A stretch of DNA of 64,000 bases, from assembly GCF_004570865.1 (NCBI RefSeq), contig NZ_SPQS01000008.1, forward strand, positions 248,001 to 312,000. The letters are read 5' to 3'. Each line of letters opens with the position of its first letter. The stretch's first letter is position 1. This stretch comes from Bradyrhizobium frederickii. Lineage in GTDB: Bacteria > Pseudomonadota > Alphaproteobacteria > Rhizobiales > Xanthobacteraceae. The notes under the pieces are model-generated. The model was not told the origin of the DNA. It saw only the letters and a list, made by a program, of their open reading frames with translations, and ran no database searches. Position numbers and translations under genes: made by a program. This document shows positions 47,356 through 56,067 of the stretch, one piece after another.

Positions 47356-48693
47356 ATGCGGAAATCCCTGCTGTTCCCTCTGGGCACGCTCACCGGAGCG
47401 TGTCTCACCCTTCTGGTAGCCAGTCCCCAAGGCGGCGTATGGGCGGCGCGGGCGACAGCGAACGCGAATGATGCCTATTCCCAGCTCAACCTGTTCGGCG
47501 AAGTGTTCGAGCGCGTGAAGGCGAGCTATGTCGAGAAGCCCGACAATGCCAAGCTGGTCGAGGGCGCGATCACGGGCATGGTGACCTCGCTCGATCCGCA
47601 TTCGCGCTACATGAACGCGAAGGCTTGGACCGAGATGCAGGAGACCACTTCCGGCGAGTTCGGCGGCCTCGGCATCGAGGTCACGATGGAAGAGGGCCTC
47701 GTCAAGGTGGTCTCGCCGATCGACGATACGCCCGCCTCGAAGGCCGGCCTGATGTCCGGTGACCTCATCAGCAAGATCGACGGCGAGGCCGTGCAGGGCA
47801 TGACGCTCGAGCAGGCCGTCAACAAGATGAAGGGCCCGGTCGACACCAAGACCAAGCTCACCATCCTGCGCAAGGGCGCGGACGCGCCGCTCGACGTCGC
47901 GATCACGCGCGAGATCATCCATGTGCGCCCGGTGCGCTTCCATGTCGAGAGCGGCGACATCGGCTATATCCGCATCACCTCGTTCAATGAGCAGACCACC
48001 GACGGCCTGAAGAAGGCGATCGCGTCGATCTCCAAACAGGTCCAGCCGGAGAAGCTCACCGGCTACGTCGTCGACCTGCGCAACAATCCGGGCGGATTGC
48101 TCGATCAGGCCGTGTCGGTGTCGAGCGCGTTCCTGCAACGCGGCGAGGTCGTTTCGACCCGTGGCCGCTCTCCCGAAGAGACCCAACGCTTCACCGCCCA
48201 TGGCGGCGACCTCACCAAGGGCAAGCCGCTGGTGGTGCTGGTCAATGGCGGCTCGGCCTCGGCCTCGGAGATCGTGGCCGGCGCGCTGCATGACCACAAG
48301 CGTGCCACGATCATCGGCACGCGCTCGTTCGGAAAGGGCTCGGTGCAGACGATCATTCCGCTCGGGTCCGGCAATGGCGCGCTGGCGCTGACCACGGCGC
48401 GCTATTACACGCCGTCGGGCCGCTCGATCCAGGCCCAGGGCATCGCCCCCGACATCGAGATCCTGCAGGACGTGCCGCCCGAGCTGAAGGGCCGCATGGA
48501 CACCATGGCGGAGTCCCAGATGCGCGGACATCTGTCGGCCGGCGAGGGTGGCGAGCAGACCGGATCGCAGTCTTACGTCCCGCCGGAAGAGAAGGACGAC
48601 AAGGCTCTGCATGCGGCCTACGACTTCCTGCACGGCGTCACCGCGAACGCGGTTGCGGCGAAGCCCGGGCCGAAGGGTACGGTGCCGAACTAA
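47356..48693 (+). CDS. ctpA: S41-family carboxy-terminal processing protease
   Basis: A periplasmic serine protease of the CtpA/Prc family, 445 residues from ATG 47356; an open frame to 47260 would place a non-signal-like extension before the signal sequence. It has an export signal (LLFPLGTLTGACLTLLV), an N-terminal cap, a PDZ domain at about 90-165 (GIEVTMEEGLVKVVSPIDD), and the protease core. The catalytic Ser is in GGSASASEI and the Lys in RSFGKGSVQ. It probably trims periplasmic or lipoprotein substrates. A strong terminator follows. Confidence 0.93.
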   Translation: MRKSLLFPLGTLTGACLTLLVASPQGGVWAARATANANDAYSQLNLFGEVFERVKASYVEKPDNAKLVEGAITGMVTSLDPHSRYMNAKAWTEMQETTSGEFGGLGIEVTMEEGLVKVVSPIDDTPASKAGLMSGDLISKIDGEAVQGMTLEQAVNKMKGPVDTKTKLTILRKGADAPLDVAITREIIHVRPVRFHVESGDIGYIRITSFNEQTTDGLKKAIASISKQVQPEKLTGYVVDLRNNPGGLLDQAVSVSSAFLQRGEVVSTRGRSPEETQRFTAHGGDLTKGKPLVVLVNGGSASASEIVAGALHDHKRATIIGTRSFGKGSVQTIIPLGSGNGALALTTARYYTPSGRSIQAQGIAPDIEILQDVPPELKGRMDTMAESQMRGHLSAGEGGEQTGSQSYVPPEEKDDKALHAAYDFLHGVTANAVAAKPGPKGTVPN

Positions 48694-48720
48694 ACTCTCT
48701 ACGCCTCTTCATCTACGAAA

Positions 48721-48760
48721 TCGCCCGGGAGTGGATGGCCATTCCCGGGCGAATTCTTTT
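48721..48760 (+). terminator. Rho-independent terminator after ctpA
   Basis: TCGCCCGGGA and TCCCGGGCGA form a perfect 10-bp stem around a 12-base loop, followed by ATTCTTTT. It lies 28 bp after the ctpA stop, between convergent genes. Confidence 0.8.
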
Positions 48761-48820
48761 GTGACGCTGTTTCGGTTCGGCGTCATGGCCACGGCAAGAC
48801 GCGAGATTGCCGCGCGATGG

Positions 48821-49075
48821 TCATTGCTGCTTCTTCGGACCCACGTGGTGCGGGACCTCGGTCTTCGGTCCGCCGCCGTAATGGTGGCTGCCGCCGGATC
48901 CGCCGGCCGATGTGCCGTCGGTGTCCTTCTTGCCCATGTGGTGCGGAGTCTCGGTCTTCGGTCCGCCCAAATAGTGATGGCCGTTCTTGTCGTCGGTCTT
49001 GCTCGTCTGCGCCGTGGCAGGCAGCGCGACGAACGACATGATCGCGGCGGCGGCGATCAGCTTGCGGTGACTCAT
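48821..49075 (-). CDS. Secreted His-rich repeat peptide
   Basis: 84 residues. Export signal HRKLIAAAAIMSFVALPATA, cleaved before QTSKT. The mature part holds two copies of HHY-x-GGPKTE-x-PHH-x-G, spaced by a Gly/Ser/Asp linker. The paired histidines suggest periplasmic binding of Cu, Zn or Ni. A good ribosome-binding site (AGGAGAAACCAGA) precedes the ATG. I do not recognise a named family. Confidence 0.7.
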   Translation of the reverse strand: MSHRKLIAAAAIMSFVALPATAQTSKTDDKNGHHYLGGPKTETPHHMGKKDTDGTSAGGSGGSHHYGGGPKTEVPHHVGPKKQQ

Positions 49076-49423
49076 TCTGGTTTCTCCTGTTGATATCGTC
49101 GAGTCGGTGTCAATCAAGTCCCGGTGGCTCGATCGAGCTGCAACCAAACCCGCCGCGTGATTGTGTAAGTTGAGCAAGATCAAATGTCGACGCGCGCACT
49201 CGCGTGCGCCGTTGCGTGGATCGTCGCGTTGCTGCAGGCGACGAGAAACGTCGATCTTCTTACAGAAAAAAATTCGGCGCGCAGCGCGGGATTGCGGGCC
49301 GCAGGCAAAGTCGTCGGTCATGCCGCGAGCCGGATGAGAGATGTCGTGGCCGATGACTCTTCCGGGCGGTGACGACAGCCGCGGCGATTCATTACGCGAT
49401 CGAGCTACAAAAAGATTTGGCTG
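49076..49423. other. Divergent intergenic region, nothing supported
   Basis: About 350 bp between the His-rich peptide and the OpgC-type gene, which point away from each other. It must hold both promoters. Short frames here look non-coding. Confidence 0.5.
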
Positions 49424-50773
49424 GTGCGGCGAGCGAGTTTGATGTCCGTCAAACCCGCATCAATGACGCAACCTAGCGTGCCGGCGCGAATGAGCGGCGA
49501 CATGATCGCGATCCGAAAGAGGTCGGCCGCGGAGATGGAGAACGAGCCTTTGACTGACGAGACTATCCACGCGCCTGGTCGGCCGTCACGAGCAGCGTTT
49601 CTCCTGCGTCGGCTGTTGTGGGAGACGATCACGATCAGATCGGTGCTGGTCAAGCCGCGGCGCGATGTACGCCTGGACCTGTTCCGCGGTCTGGCGAACT
49701 GGCTGATCTTCCTCGGACACATTCCGGACACGGCGCTCGCCTGGTTCACGACGCGAAACTACGGCTTCAGCGATGGCGCCGATCTGTTCGTGCTGATCTC
49801 CGGATACACCGCGACCTTGGTGTTCGGCTCGATGATGATGGAACGCGGCTTCGTGATCGGCGCAACCCGGCTGCTGCGGCGGGTGTGGCAGCTCTATGTC
49901 GCTCACCTGCTGCTGTTCCTGGTCTATCTCACGGCCGTGCACTACATCGCGCACAGCTTCGACGATCTTCATCTGATGGATCAGTTCAACGTCGCGCCGT
50001 TGATGAACTTTCCCGTCGAGACGCTCTCCCAGGGTCTGATCCTCAAGTTCAAGCCGCTCAATCTCGACGTTCTGCCGCTCTACATCGTGCTGATGGCCGC
50101 GTTTCCCGTCGTGCTCTGGTTCATGCTGCGCTGGCCCAACGCGGTGATGATCGGCTCGCTCGGACTCTATCTTGCGGCCCGTCATTGCGAGTGGAATCTG
50201 CCGGCCTATCCGGCTGGGGTCTGGTATTTCAATCCGTTCACCTGGCAGCTGCTCTTCGTGTTCGGGGCCTGGCTGGCCCTGGGAGGAGCGGCGGCCTGCC
50301 GCTGGCTGCTGTCGTCCCGCATGCTGCTTGCCCTGAGCGCCAGCTTCCTGGCCTTTGCGCTCGCGATGACGCTGGCCGAGCACATTCCGGAATTGCGGGA
50401 CCGCGTCCCTGAAGCGCTCGCCGCCGTCTTCATTCCGAACGACAAGACTAATCTGGGACCTTATCGCGTCATACATCTGGCGAGCCTGGTATTCATCGTC
50501 GTTTCGCTCATTCCGATCGACTGGCCAGGCCTCAGGTCGCCGTTGCTCCAGCCTCTGATCCGATGTGGTCAGCAGTCGTTGTCGGTGTTCTGCGTCGGCC
50601 TCTTTCTGTCGTTCGTCGCCCATTTCGTGCTCGAATCCGGATCCGAAGGACTTTTGGCCCAGCTGCTGGTCGGTGCCGCCGGCCTCTGGATCATGACGAT
50701 CGTGGCCTACTACCGAACCTGGTCGAAAGACGTCGACAGGACTCGCTTCACCGGCGAGGAGGCGAGCGGATGA
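49424..50773 (+). CDS. OpgC-domain membrane protein (acyltransferase-3 superfamily)
   Basis: A 449-residue membrane protein of the OpgC family, which succinylates osmoregulated periplasmic glucans. About ten membrane helices are predicted. The family opening RRDVRLDLFRGLANWLIFLGHIP is at about residues 78-100, with the conserved Arg-Asp and His, and FSDGADLFVLISGYTATLVFG follows. The start is uncertain: the first 70 residues look poorly conserved, and in-frame ATGs at 49502 or 49535 are possible. It precedes the metal/redox cluster by 170 bp. Confidence 0.88.
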   Translation: MRRASLMSVKPASMTQPSVPARMSGDMIAIRKRSAAEMENEPLTDETIHAPGRPSRAAFLLRRLLWETITIRSVLVKPRRDVRLDLFRGLANWLIFLGHIPDTALAWFTTRNYGFSDGADLFVLISGYTATLVFGSMMMERGFVIGATRLLRRVWQLYVAHLLLFLVYLTAVHYIAHSFDDLHLMDQFNVAPLMNFPVETLSQGLILKFKPLNLDVLPLYIVLMAAFPVVLWFMLRWPNAVMIGSLGLYLAARHCEWNLPAYPAGVWYFNPFTWQLLFVFGAWLALGGAAACRWLLSSRMLLALSASFLAFALAMTLAEHIPELRDRVPEALAAVFIPNDKTNLGPYRVIHLASLVFIVVSLIPIDWPGLRSPLLQPLIRCGQQSLSVFCVGLFLSFVAHFVLESGSEGLLAQLLVGAAGLWIMTIVAYYRTWSKDVDRTRFTGEEASG

Positions 50774-50943
50774 AGAGGTCCGGGCTGATCTTAACGGAAG
50801 AGACCGTCAAGCTGCGTGGCGTTTGCGCGCGTAAGAGCCGCGGCCGCTTCGCGTCTATGACGCCTGACCCGCGCAGCACTGCACCGCTCGATCGTCGACC
50901 TCGACGATCGGATCACCATCCAAATCAAACCAGGAGAATGACC

Positions 50944-51648
50944 ATGAACCGTCCGAGACATGTCTTCGTAAAAGCAGCCGCCTTCGCCGTGCTCCTGCTG
51001 GCCCCGGTTGGGCTGTCGCCTGCAATCGCCGCCGGCTTTGGCCAGATCGCGATGATGGATGACGACAAGATGTCGAAGATGCCTGCTTCCTCGGATTCGA
51101 GCGGCAAGATGAACACCGGCGAACCTGCGGGGCAGCCGAACATGAGTGGCGGCCGAATGAACGACGACAAGATGAAGATGCCGCCGCAAGGCCAGATGCG
51201 GGACTGCCAGGGCGCCGGCTGTCGGGAAAATTCCGGCATGATGCCCATGATGCAGATGATGGAGAAGATGATGCGTGGCCAGATGAGTCCGCCCGCCGGA
51301 GGCGGTGCGACGAGCGGCCCGGCGGACGTGACAGAGCGGCTCGAAGGGCGCATTGCCTTTCTGAAAGCGGAGCTGCAGATCAGTGACAAGCAGGCCGCCG
51401 ATTGGAGCAATGTCGCAGACGCCCTGCGGTCGAGCCGGCAGCATCTGCTCGAAGCGCGCAAGATGCTCGCCATGGACGACAGGTTGGGAGGCTCCGATCG
51501 CCTGGAGCACTACGAGCGGCACTTGTCGGAGCGTCTGGAGGCGATCAAATCGGCTCGCTTGGCCTTCACGCGGCTCTACGTGTCGCTGAACGAGAGCCAG
51601 AGGCAGACCGCGGATACGATCCTGTTGCCGCTGATCGCATCGTTCTGA
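50944..51648 (+). CDS. Met-rich Spy/CpxP-like periplasmic metal-sensor protein
   Basis: 234 residues from ATG 50944, chosen because AGGAGA lies seven bases upstream; an ATG at 50938 is too close. Export signal ends near SPAIAA. Residues 35-125 are extremely Met-rich, with many M-x-M and MMxxM steps (MMPMMQMMEKMMRGQM) plus two Cys, as in Cu(I)-binding tails. Residues 130-230 match the Spy/CpxP heavy-metal-sensor helices, with an LNESQRQTAD motif corresponding to LTxxQ. It is 21 bp upstream of the redox fusion gene and presumably its partner. Confidence 0.8.
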   Translation: MNRPRHVFVKAAAFAVLLLAPVGLSPAIAAGFGQIAMMDDDKMSKMPASSDSSGKMNTGEPAGQPNMSGGRMNDDKMKMPPQGQMRDCQGAGCRENSGMMPMMQMMEKMMRGQMSPPAGGGATSGPADVTERLEGRIAFLKAELQISDKQAADWSNVADALRSSRQHLLEARKMLAMDDRLGGSDRLEHYERHLSERLEAIKSARLAFTRLYVSLNESQRQTADTILLPLIASF

Positions 51649-51669
51649 CCCTGACGTGAACGCAACATC

Positions 51670-53658
51670 ATGTTCGGTTCGTCCTTTCGATGTCGCTCCG
51701 GCCTGTTTGCGCTTGCCATCCTGGCGAGCCAGCCCTTCGCGATTGCTGCGCCTGCCTCGGACGTCGGCCGCGGCTTGCCGCACGCCGCCGGTCGGTTCGC
51801 CCAGCGCTGGCAGGTCGCGGAGGCAGAGGGCGATCACGCCGCCCACCATCCCGCCGGAACCGGCGGAGAAGCGAGGCCGAAGCCGGATGGATCAGCCGGT
51901 TCAAGCGAGGGTCATGCGGCGGGCGCGCCGCCTGGCGCTGCCGCGGCGGGCATGATGGATGGAATGGACGGCATGATGGGCCGGCCGCGGAAGGCGTTCT
52001 ATCCGGCATTGATGGACATGCCGGCGCTGTCCGCCGAGCAGAGGAGCAGTCTTGAGGGCCAGGCGCGCGCGCGGATCAGCGCTGAGGCCGATCGCCTGGC
52101 GAGTGCTGAAATGGACCTGCGGCACGCGGTCGCCGGGGGCGACATCGTTGCCGCGGATCAGGCCTCGCGTCGGCTTCGCGAATCCCTGAACGAGGTCCAG
52201 AGCGGTGTGATCGCCCTGCGTTCGCTTCACGAAGGCAAACCGCCGCAGCAGATCGCGCAGGCCTGGTTCAAGTCGCAAATGAACCTGCTGCCTGCTCGAA
52301 GCGCCATGGATGCCGATGACGGCGCGACGGCAATCTCCTGGTTTCACGTCACCACCATGGCGCTGCTGGTGCTGTTCTCCGTGGGAATGCTTGCGATCTA
52401 TCTCGCGCGCATGCGCCGGGCGAACGCGCTCGTCGACCGACTGGCGCGCGCGGCGGTCGCTCCGGTCGCTGCCACGCGACTCGTGGCCACGCCGACCGCC
52501 GGCCCGCCGAACGACAGGGACGGAACGACACTCTCCCGGGATCCGGACCGCCGACCGCAGCGCGGGGCGGCGAGCGGCCCCTGGAAAGGCAAGCTGAGAA
52601 TCTGTGCGATCTATCAGGAGACGCCTGATGTGAAGACCTTCCGTCTGCAGGCAGCGGAGGGTGGTGCGATCCCGTTTACGTTCCTGCCCGGGCAGTTCCT
52701 GACCTACGCCATCGAGATTGGCGGACAGACAGTCAGGCGCTCCTACACGATCGCCTCGTCCGCCGCCCAGACCGCCTATGTCGAGACCACGATCAAGCGC
52801 CAAGAAGGCGGGCTGCTGTCCGACTACATGCATGGCCGCTTGAAGGAGAGGGACCTCGTCGAGGTCGCAGGCCCGTCCGGCGCCTTTACGTTCACGGGGA
52901 CGGAGGCCGACAGCGTCGTCCTGATTGGCGGCGGCGTCGGTATCACGCCGCTGATGGCGGCGATCCGGTATCTCTCGGACATCGCATGGCCCGGCCAGAT
53001 CTACCTCGTCTATGGCGCGCAGACGACGGAGCAATTCATCTTCCGCGACGAGCTGGAATATCTCCAGCGCAGGATGAACAATCTGCACGTCGCGGCCACG
53101 ATGATGCGGGCGGCGGGCACGTCCTGGATGGGACGCGAGGGGCAGATCACAGCCGAATTCCTGACGCAGGCCGTGCCGGACCTTGCGAAGCGGCGCGTTC
53201 ATCTGTGCGGTCCGCCCGGAATGATGGAGGCGCTCCGCAAAACCCTGATCGGCCTCGGCGTGCCGGGCGAGCGGATCAAGACGGAAGCCTTCGGGCCGGC
53301 CCGCGGCGCCGTTCCACCGCCCGGCAAGGTCGCCGCCGAGGCGGGGGTGCCGGAAGATGAAGCCGGCAACCAAGGGGCCGCGGCAATCGGCCCGGCAACG
53401 GCAACCATCCGCTTCACGAGATCCGGCAAGATTGCGGCGTTACCGCCGGACAAGAGCGTCCTGGAGGTCGCTGAGAGCGCCGGAGTTGCGATCGACTATT
53501 CCTGCAGGGCCGGGGTCTGCGGGCTCTGCAAGACCCATCTGTTGCAAGGGAACGTCGCGATGGAGGTTCAGGACGCCCTGACCGCGGACGACAAGGCGAA
53601 CGGTCTCATCCTAGCCTGCCAGGCGAGATCCATCGGCGATCTGGTTGTCGAGGCCTGA
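51670..53658 (+). CDS. Fusion: periplasmic Spy-like domain, membrane helix, FAD/NAD reductase, 2Fe-2S ferredoxin
   Basis: 662 residues in four modules. Residues 1-27 are an export signal or anchor. Residues 100-215 are a Spy/CpxP-like helical domain (ALSAEQRSSLEGQARARI), expected in the periplasm. A membrane helix is at about 225-246. The cytoplasmic part is a ferredoxin-reductase module with the FAD motif RSYT at 357-360, the nucleotide loop GGGVGITPL near 420 and LCGPPGMMEAL. A plant-type 2Fe-2S domain ends the protein, with ligands C612, C617, C620 and C650. I infer it passes electrons from NAD(P)H to the adjacent cytochrome b. The fusion with a Spy-like domain is unusual. Confidence 0.85.
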   Translation: MFGSSFRCRSGLFALAILASQPFAIAAPASDVGRGLPHAAGRFAQRWQVAEAEGDHAAHHPAGTGGEARPKPDGSAGSSEGHAAGAPPGAAAAGMMDGMDGMMGRPRKAFYPALMDMPALSAEQRSSLEGQARARISAEADRLASAEMDLRHAVAGGDIVAADQASRRLRESLNEVQSGVIALRSLHEGKPPQQIAQAWFKSQMNLLPARSAMDADDGATAISWFHVTTMALLVLFSVGMLAIYLARMRRANALVDRLARAAVAPVAATRLVATPTAGPPNDRDGTTLSRDPDRRPQRGAASGPWKGKLRICAIYQETPDVKTFRLQAAEGGAIPFTFLPGQFLTYAIEIGGQTVRRSYTIASSAAQTAYVETTIKRQEGGLLSDYMHGRLKERDLVEVAGPSGAFTFTGTEADSVVLIGGGVGITPLMAAIRYLSDIAWPGQIYLVYGAQTTEQFIFRDELEYLQRRMNNLHVAATMMRAAGTSWMGREGQITAEFLTQAVPDLAKRRVHLCGPPGMMEALRKTLIGLGVPGERIKTEAFGPARGAVPPPGKVAAEAGVPEDEAGNQGAAAIGPATATIRFTRSGKIAALPPDKSVLEVAESAGVAIDYSCRAGVCGLCKTHLLQGNVAMEVQDALTADDKANGLILACQARSIGDLVVEA

Positions 53659-53661
53659 CGG

Positions 53662-54366
53662 ATGAACGGGAGAGAGCGCCTGATCGCGGATGCCGTTCTG
53701 GCTGCCCTGTTGCTGCTGGTGCCGGCTTTCCTGCTTCATTCCAACAGCCGGTTTGCCGGAAGCCTGGCCGGCTTTGTCCTCGGGGTGAGTGCGGCCGCGT
53801 TGATGATCCTTCTTCTCGCCTATCCCCTGATCAACCACAGCACGAGGCTCAAGGCGCTCGTCACGCGATGCGTATCGATGTCGACGCTCCTGGCGTTTCA
53901 TGCCTATGCCGGGCTCGTCGCGGCCTTCCTCGCGCTGCTGCACACCGGGCACAAACTCCAGAGTCCGCTTGGGATCGCCCTTCTGACCAGCATGCTGATC
54001 GTCGTCATCACCGGATTCGTCGGCCGCTACTACCTGCCGCAAACCGCAATGGAGCTTCGCCAGCAGCAGTCGCATCTGGCGACCTTGAGATCGGCCTATG
54101 AGCACACCGCAGCGGCGATGTCGTCGCCCGATCGGGATCAGCGAGACGGGCCCGGCATGCATGCACGAGTGTTGCAGGATGTGCCGCTGCTGCAACTCGT
54201 CGATGGCATTTCCGACGTCGAAGCGGCGATCGGCTCGCGCGAGGCGGTCAAGAAGGTCTTCATGCAGTGGATCGGACTGCATGTCGTGGCCGCGATTGTC
54301 ATGTACGCGCTGCTCGTGGTCCACGTGGCGAGCGAGGTCTATTACGGGCTGCGGTGGCTCGCGTGA
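53662..54366 (+). CDS. Ferric-reductase-like cytochrome b membrane protein
   Basis: 234 residues with about five membrane helices and no soluble domain. Two pairs of histidines, H80/H94 and H207/H221, each follow H-x13-H within a helix, the signature by which ferric reductases and NADPH oxidases hold two stacked b hemes across the membrane. The family normally carries its FAD/NAD domain in the same chain; here that domain is the preceding gene, 3 bp upstream. The stop overlaps the start of the heptaheme gene. Heme binding is inferred from spacing. Confidence 0.75.
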   Translation: MNGRERLIADAVLAALLLLVPAFLLHSNSRFAGSLAGFVLGVSAAALMILLLAYPLINHSTRLKALVTRCVSMSTLLAFHAYAGLVAAFLALLHTGHKLQSPLGIALLTSMLIVVITGFVGRYYLPQTAMELRQQQSHLATLRSAYEHTAAAMSSPDRDQRDGPGMHARVLQDVPLLQLVDGISDVEAAIGSREAVKKVFMQWIGLHVVAAIVMYALLVVHVASEVYYGLRWLA

Positions 54367-55139
54367 CGATCCGAGGGGCGCTCTACGTCGTGGTCGCGAC
54401 ACTGGCGGTCGCAAGTGCGGCGGCCGCGTCGATCGCCCTGTTTCGGGGCAGTCCAGGGATCGTACCGGGATGGGCGCGGATCGTAAGTCCCGGTCCGCTG
54501 TCTGCGAAGCATGCATTTCTGTCCAACAGCTGTGAGAGCTGCCATACGCCGGTCAAAGGCGTCGAGGCGGCCGCCTGTATCGCCTGCCACGCGCCTTCAG
54601 CTGCCGATCTTGCCAAACAATCGACGGCGTTCCACGCCGTGGCGGGTGGTCAATGCTCCGGCTGTCATCGCGAACATGCCGGCGGCATGCGGCCGACAGG
54701 GATGAACCATGCGTCGCTGCTGCAAGTCGCGATGTCTGCCTCCGACAAGACGGTGTTCGGCCGGACCGCGGCCGATCAAATGACAGCGGACCTGAGGGAG
54801 TTTCTCGGCCTGCCAAAGTCGGAGCAGCCGGAGAAGGCGGCGCTCAATTGTGCAAGCTGTCACAGCAACCGCGATCCGCACCGCGAATTATTTGGGCGGG
54901 AATGCGCGAATTGTCATGCGCTCGCGTCCTGGAAAATTGTGGGTTTCCTGCATCCTTCGCCAACCTCGAAGGACTGCGCGCAATGCCATCCGGCGCCGCC
55001 GAGCCACAACATGGGCCACTTCATGATGGACCGGATGATCGCGGGACAGGAGCATGCATCGGTCGATCAATGCTTTCTGTGCCACAGGACGGACTCGTTC
55101 AACGACATCAAGGGCGTCGGCTGGCTGAAGCACCATTGA
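54363..55139 (+). CDS. Seven-heme c-type cytochrome, membrane-anchored, periplasmic
   Basis: 258 residues, starting at a GTG that overlaps the previous stop. An N-terminal helix (residues 6-26) anchors or exports it. Seven CxxCH heme sites are visible at residues 57, 72, 98, 163, 181, 205 and 237. Several non-motif histidines (H50, H91, H105, H116, H173, H197, H215, H219, H231) could be distal ligands, suggesting bis-His low-potential hemes as in cytochrome c3/NrfH-like proteins. It is the likely electron acceptor of the cytochrome b. Confidence 0.88.
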   Translation: MTIRGALYVVVATLAVASAAAASIALFRGSPGIVPGWARIVSPGPLSAKHAFLSNSCESCHTPVKGVEAAACIACHAPSAADLAKQSTAFHAVAGGQCSGCHREHAGGMRPTGMNHASLLQVAMSASDKTVFGRTAADQMTADLREFLGLPKSEQPEKAALNCASCHSNRDPHRELFGRECANCHALASWKIVGFLHPSPTSKDCAQCHPAPPSHNMGHFMMDRMIAGQEHASVDQCFLCHRTDSFNDIKGVGWLKHH

Positions 55140-55361
55140 CCGGTGCGGGCGACGCTTGTGGGTCTCCAACATTACAGCATCGCCCGAAAATATTTCGTGA
55201 TGCGTCTTGCAATGGGTCGCCGACGGGCGATGCCTTGCCGAAGCCCAAAATTCCACCGGACGAACGTGGTGAAAGGTCCGTCCTGCATGGCCGCTCCTCG
55301 TTTTCTGTTGGCCGACGCCACAACCAGAGTTATATCTTCCAGGGCAAGTAGCGGTGCAGGA

Positions 55362-55754
55362 ATGATTGGCTCGACAAGGCCAAGGCGAAGGTGGTGGGGA
55401 TGGCTTGTCGCCATCGCCTATCTGCTTGCGTCGATGACGCCGTCTCTTGCGATCCCGATCTCCCCCGTCACGGCGATACCGTGCGAACAGCCTGCGCATG
55501 CACACGATCAGATCTATGCCGGATCTGCGTTGCATTCGCATGACGTTGCGATGGAGGGGGATTGTGACGACGACCACGGGCACGGCGACCGACATGCGGC
55601 CTGCTGCGGCTCGGTGCTGTGCTTCAGCGCCGTGTCGCCTCAAGCTCCTGGAATCGCGAAATTCGGGTCCCAGCGCTCGCGCTGCGAAGCGCAGCCCGAC
55701 GTGATCGCCCACGAAGGCGCGTTCCGCCGCCACTACCGTCCCCCCATCGCCTGA
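55362..55754 (+). CDS. Exported His/Cys-rich protein, probable metal binder
   Basis: 130 residues from ATG 55362, after GCAGGA. A membrane or signal segment (WWGWLVAIAYLLASMTPSLA) is followed by HAHD, HSHD, DCDDDHGHGDRHAACCG and CF, a dense set of His, Asp and Cys ligands. Longer frames to 55143 are possible. Similar proteins accompany metal-efflux and copper genes. It lies in the same direction as the redox genes, 222 bp after the heptaheme gene. Confidence 0.65.
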   Translation: MIGSTRPRRRWWGWLVAIAYLLASMTPSLAIPISPVTAIPCEQPAHAHDQIYAGSALHSHDVAMEGDCDDDHGHGDRHAACCGSVLCFSAVSPQAPGIAKFGSQRSRCEAQPDVIAHEGAFRRHYRPPIA

Positions 55755-56067
55755 GCTAGCTCCCGAAGACCGTACTGCGCCGCTCCAGGTCAGAGCGCCG
55801 ATCGACACGTCCGCGACGGGGTGCATCCCTGCGGATGATGGTGGTCGCGCCAGGGACTCGCGTGGCGCTACGCGTTGAGCGGAAGGACGTCGACAGGGCG
55901 ATCATTGGCTGGCGGCAAGGCGAAGCCGCCGCGCGAGCAACCCGAGCGGCGATCTCTCACGACTTCTGTTCGGGAGCGGCGGTATCCGCCGATCGCGCTG
56001 GCGGGCGATCTGGCGAACCTGGCTCCAACGAAGCGATCTGCCGAATGGCACGCAAGGACGATAAGTC
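55755..56067. other. Region upstream of the sigma factor gene
   Basis: It holds the sigma gene promoter. A + frame (55835-56071, 78 codons) ends with its stop overlapping the sigma ATG (ATGA), which could mean coupling, but its sequence is Arg/Ala-rich and matches nothing I know. I do not call it as a gene. Confidence 0.45.
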
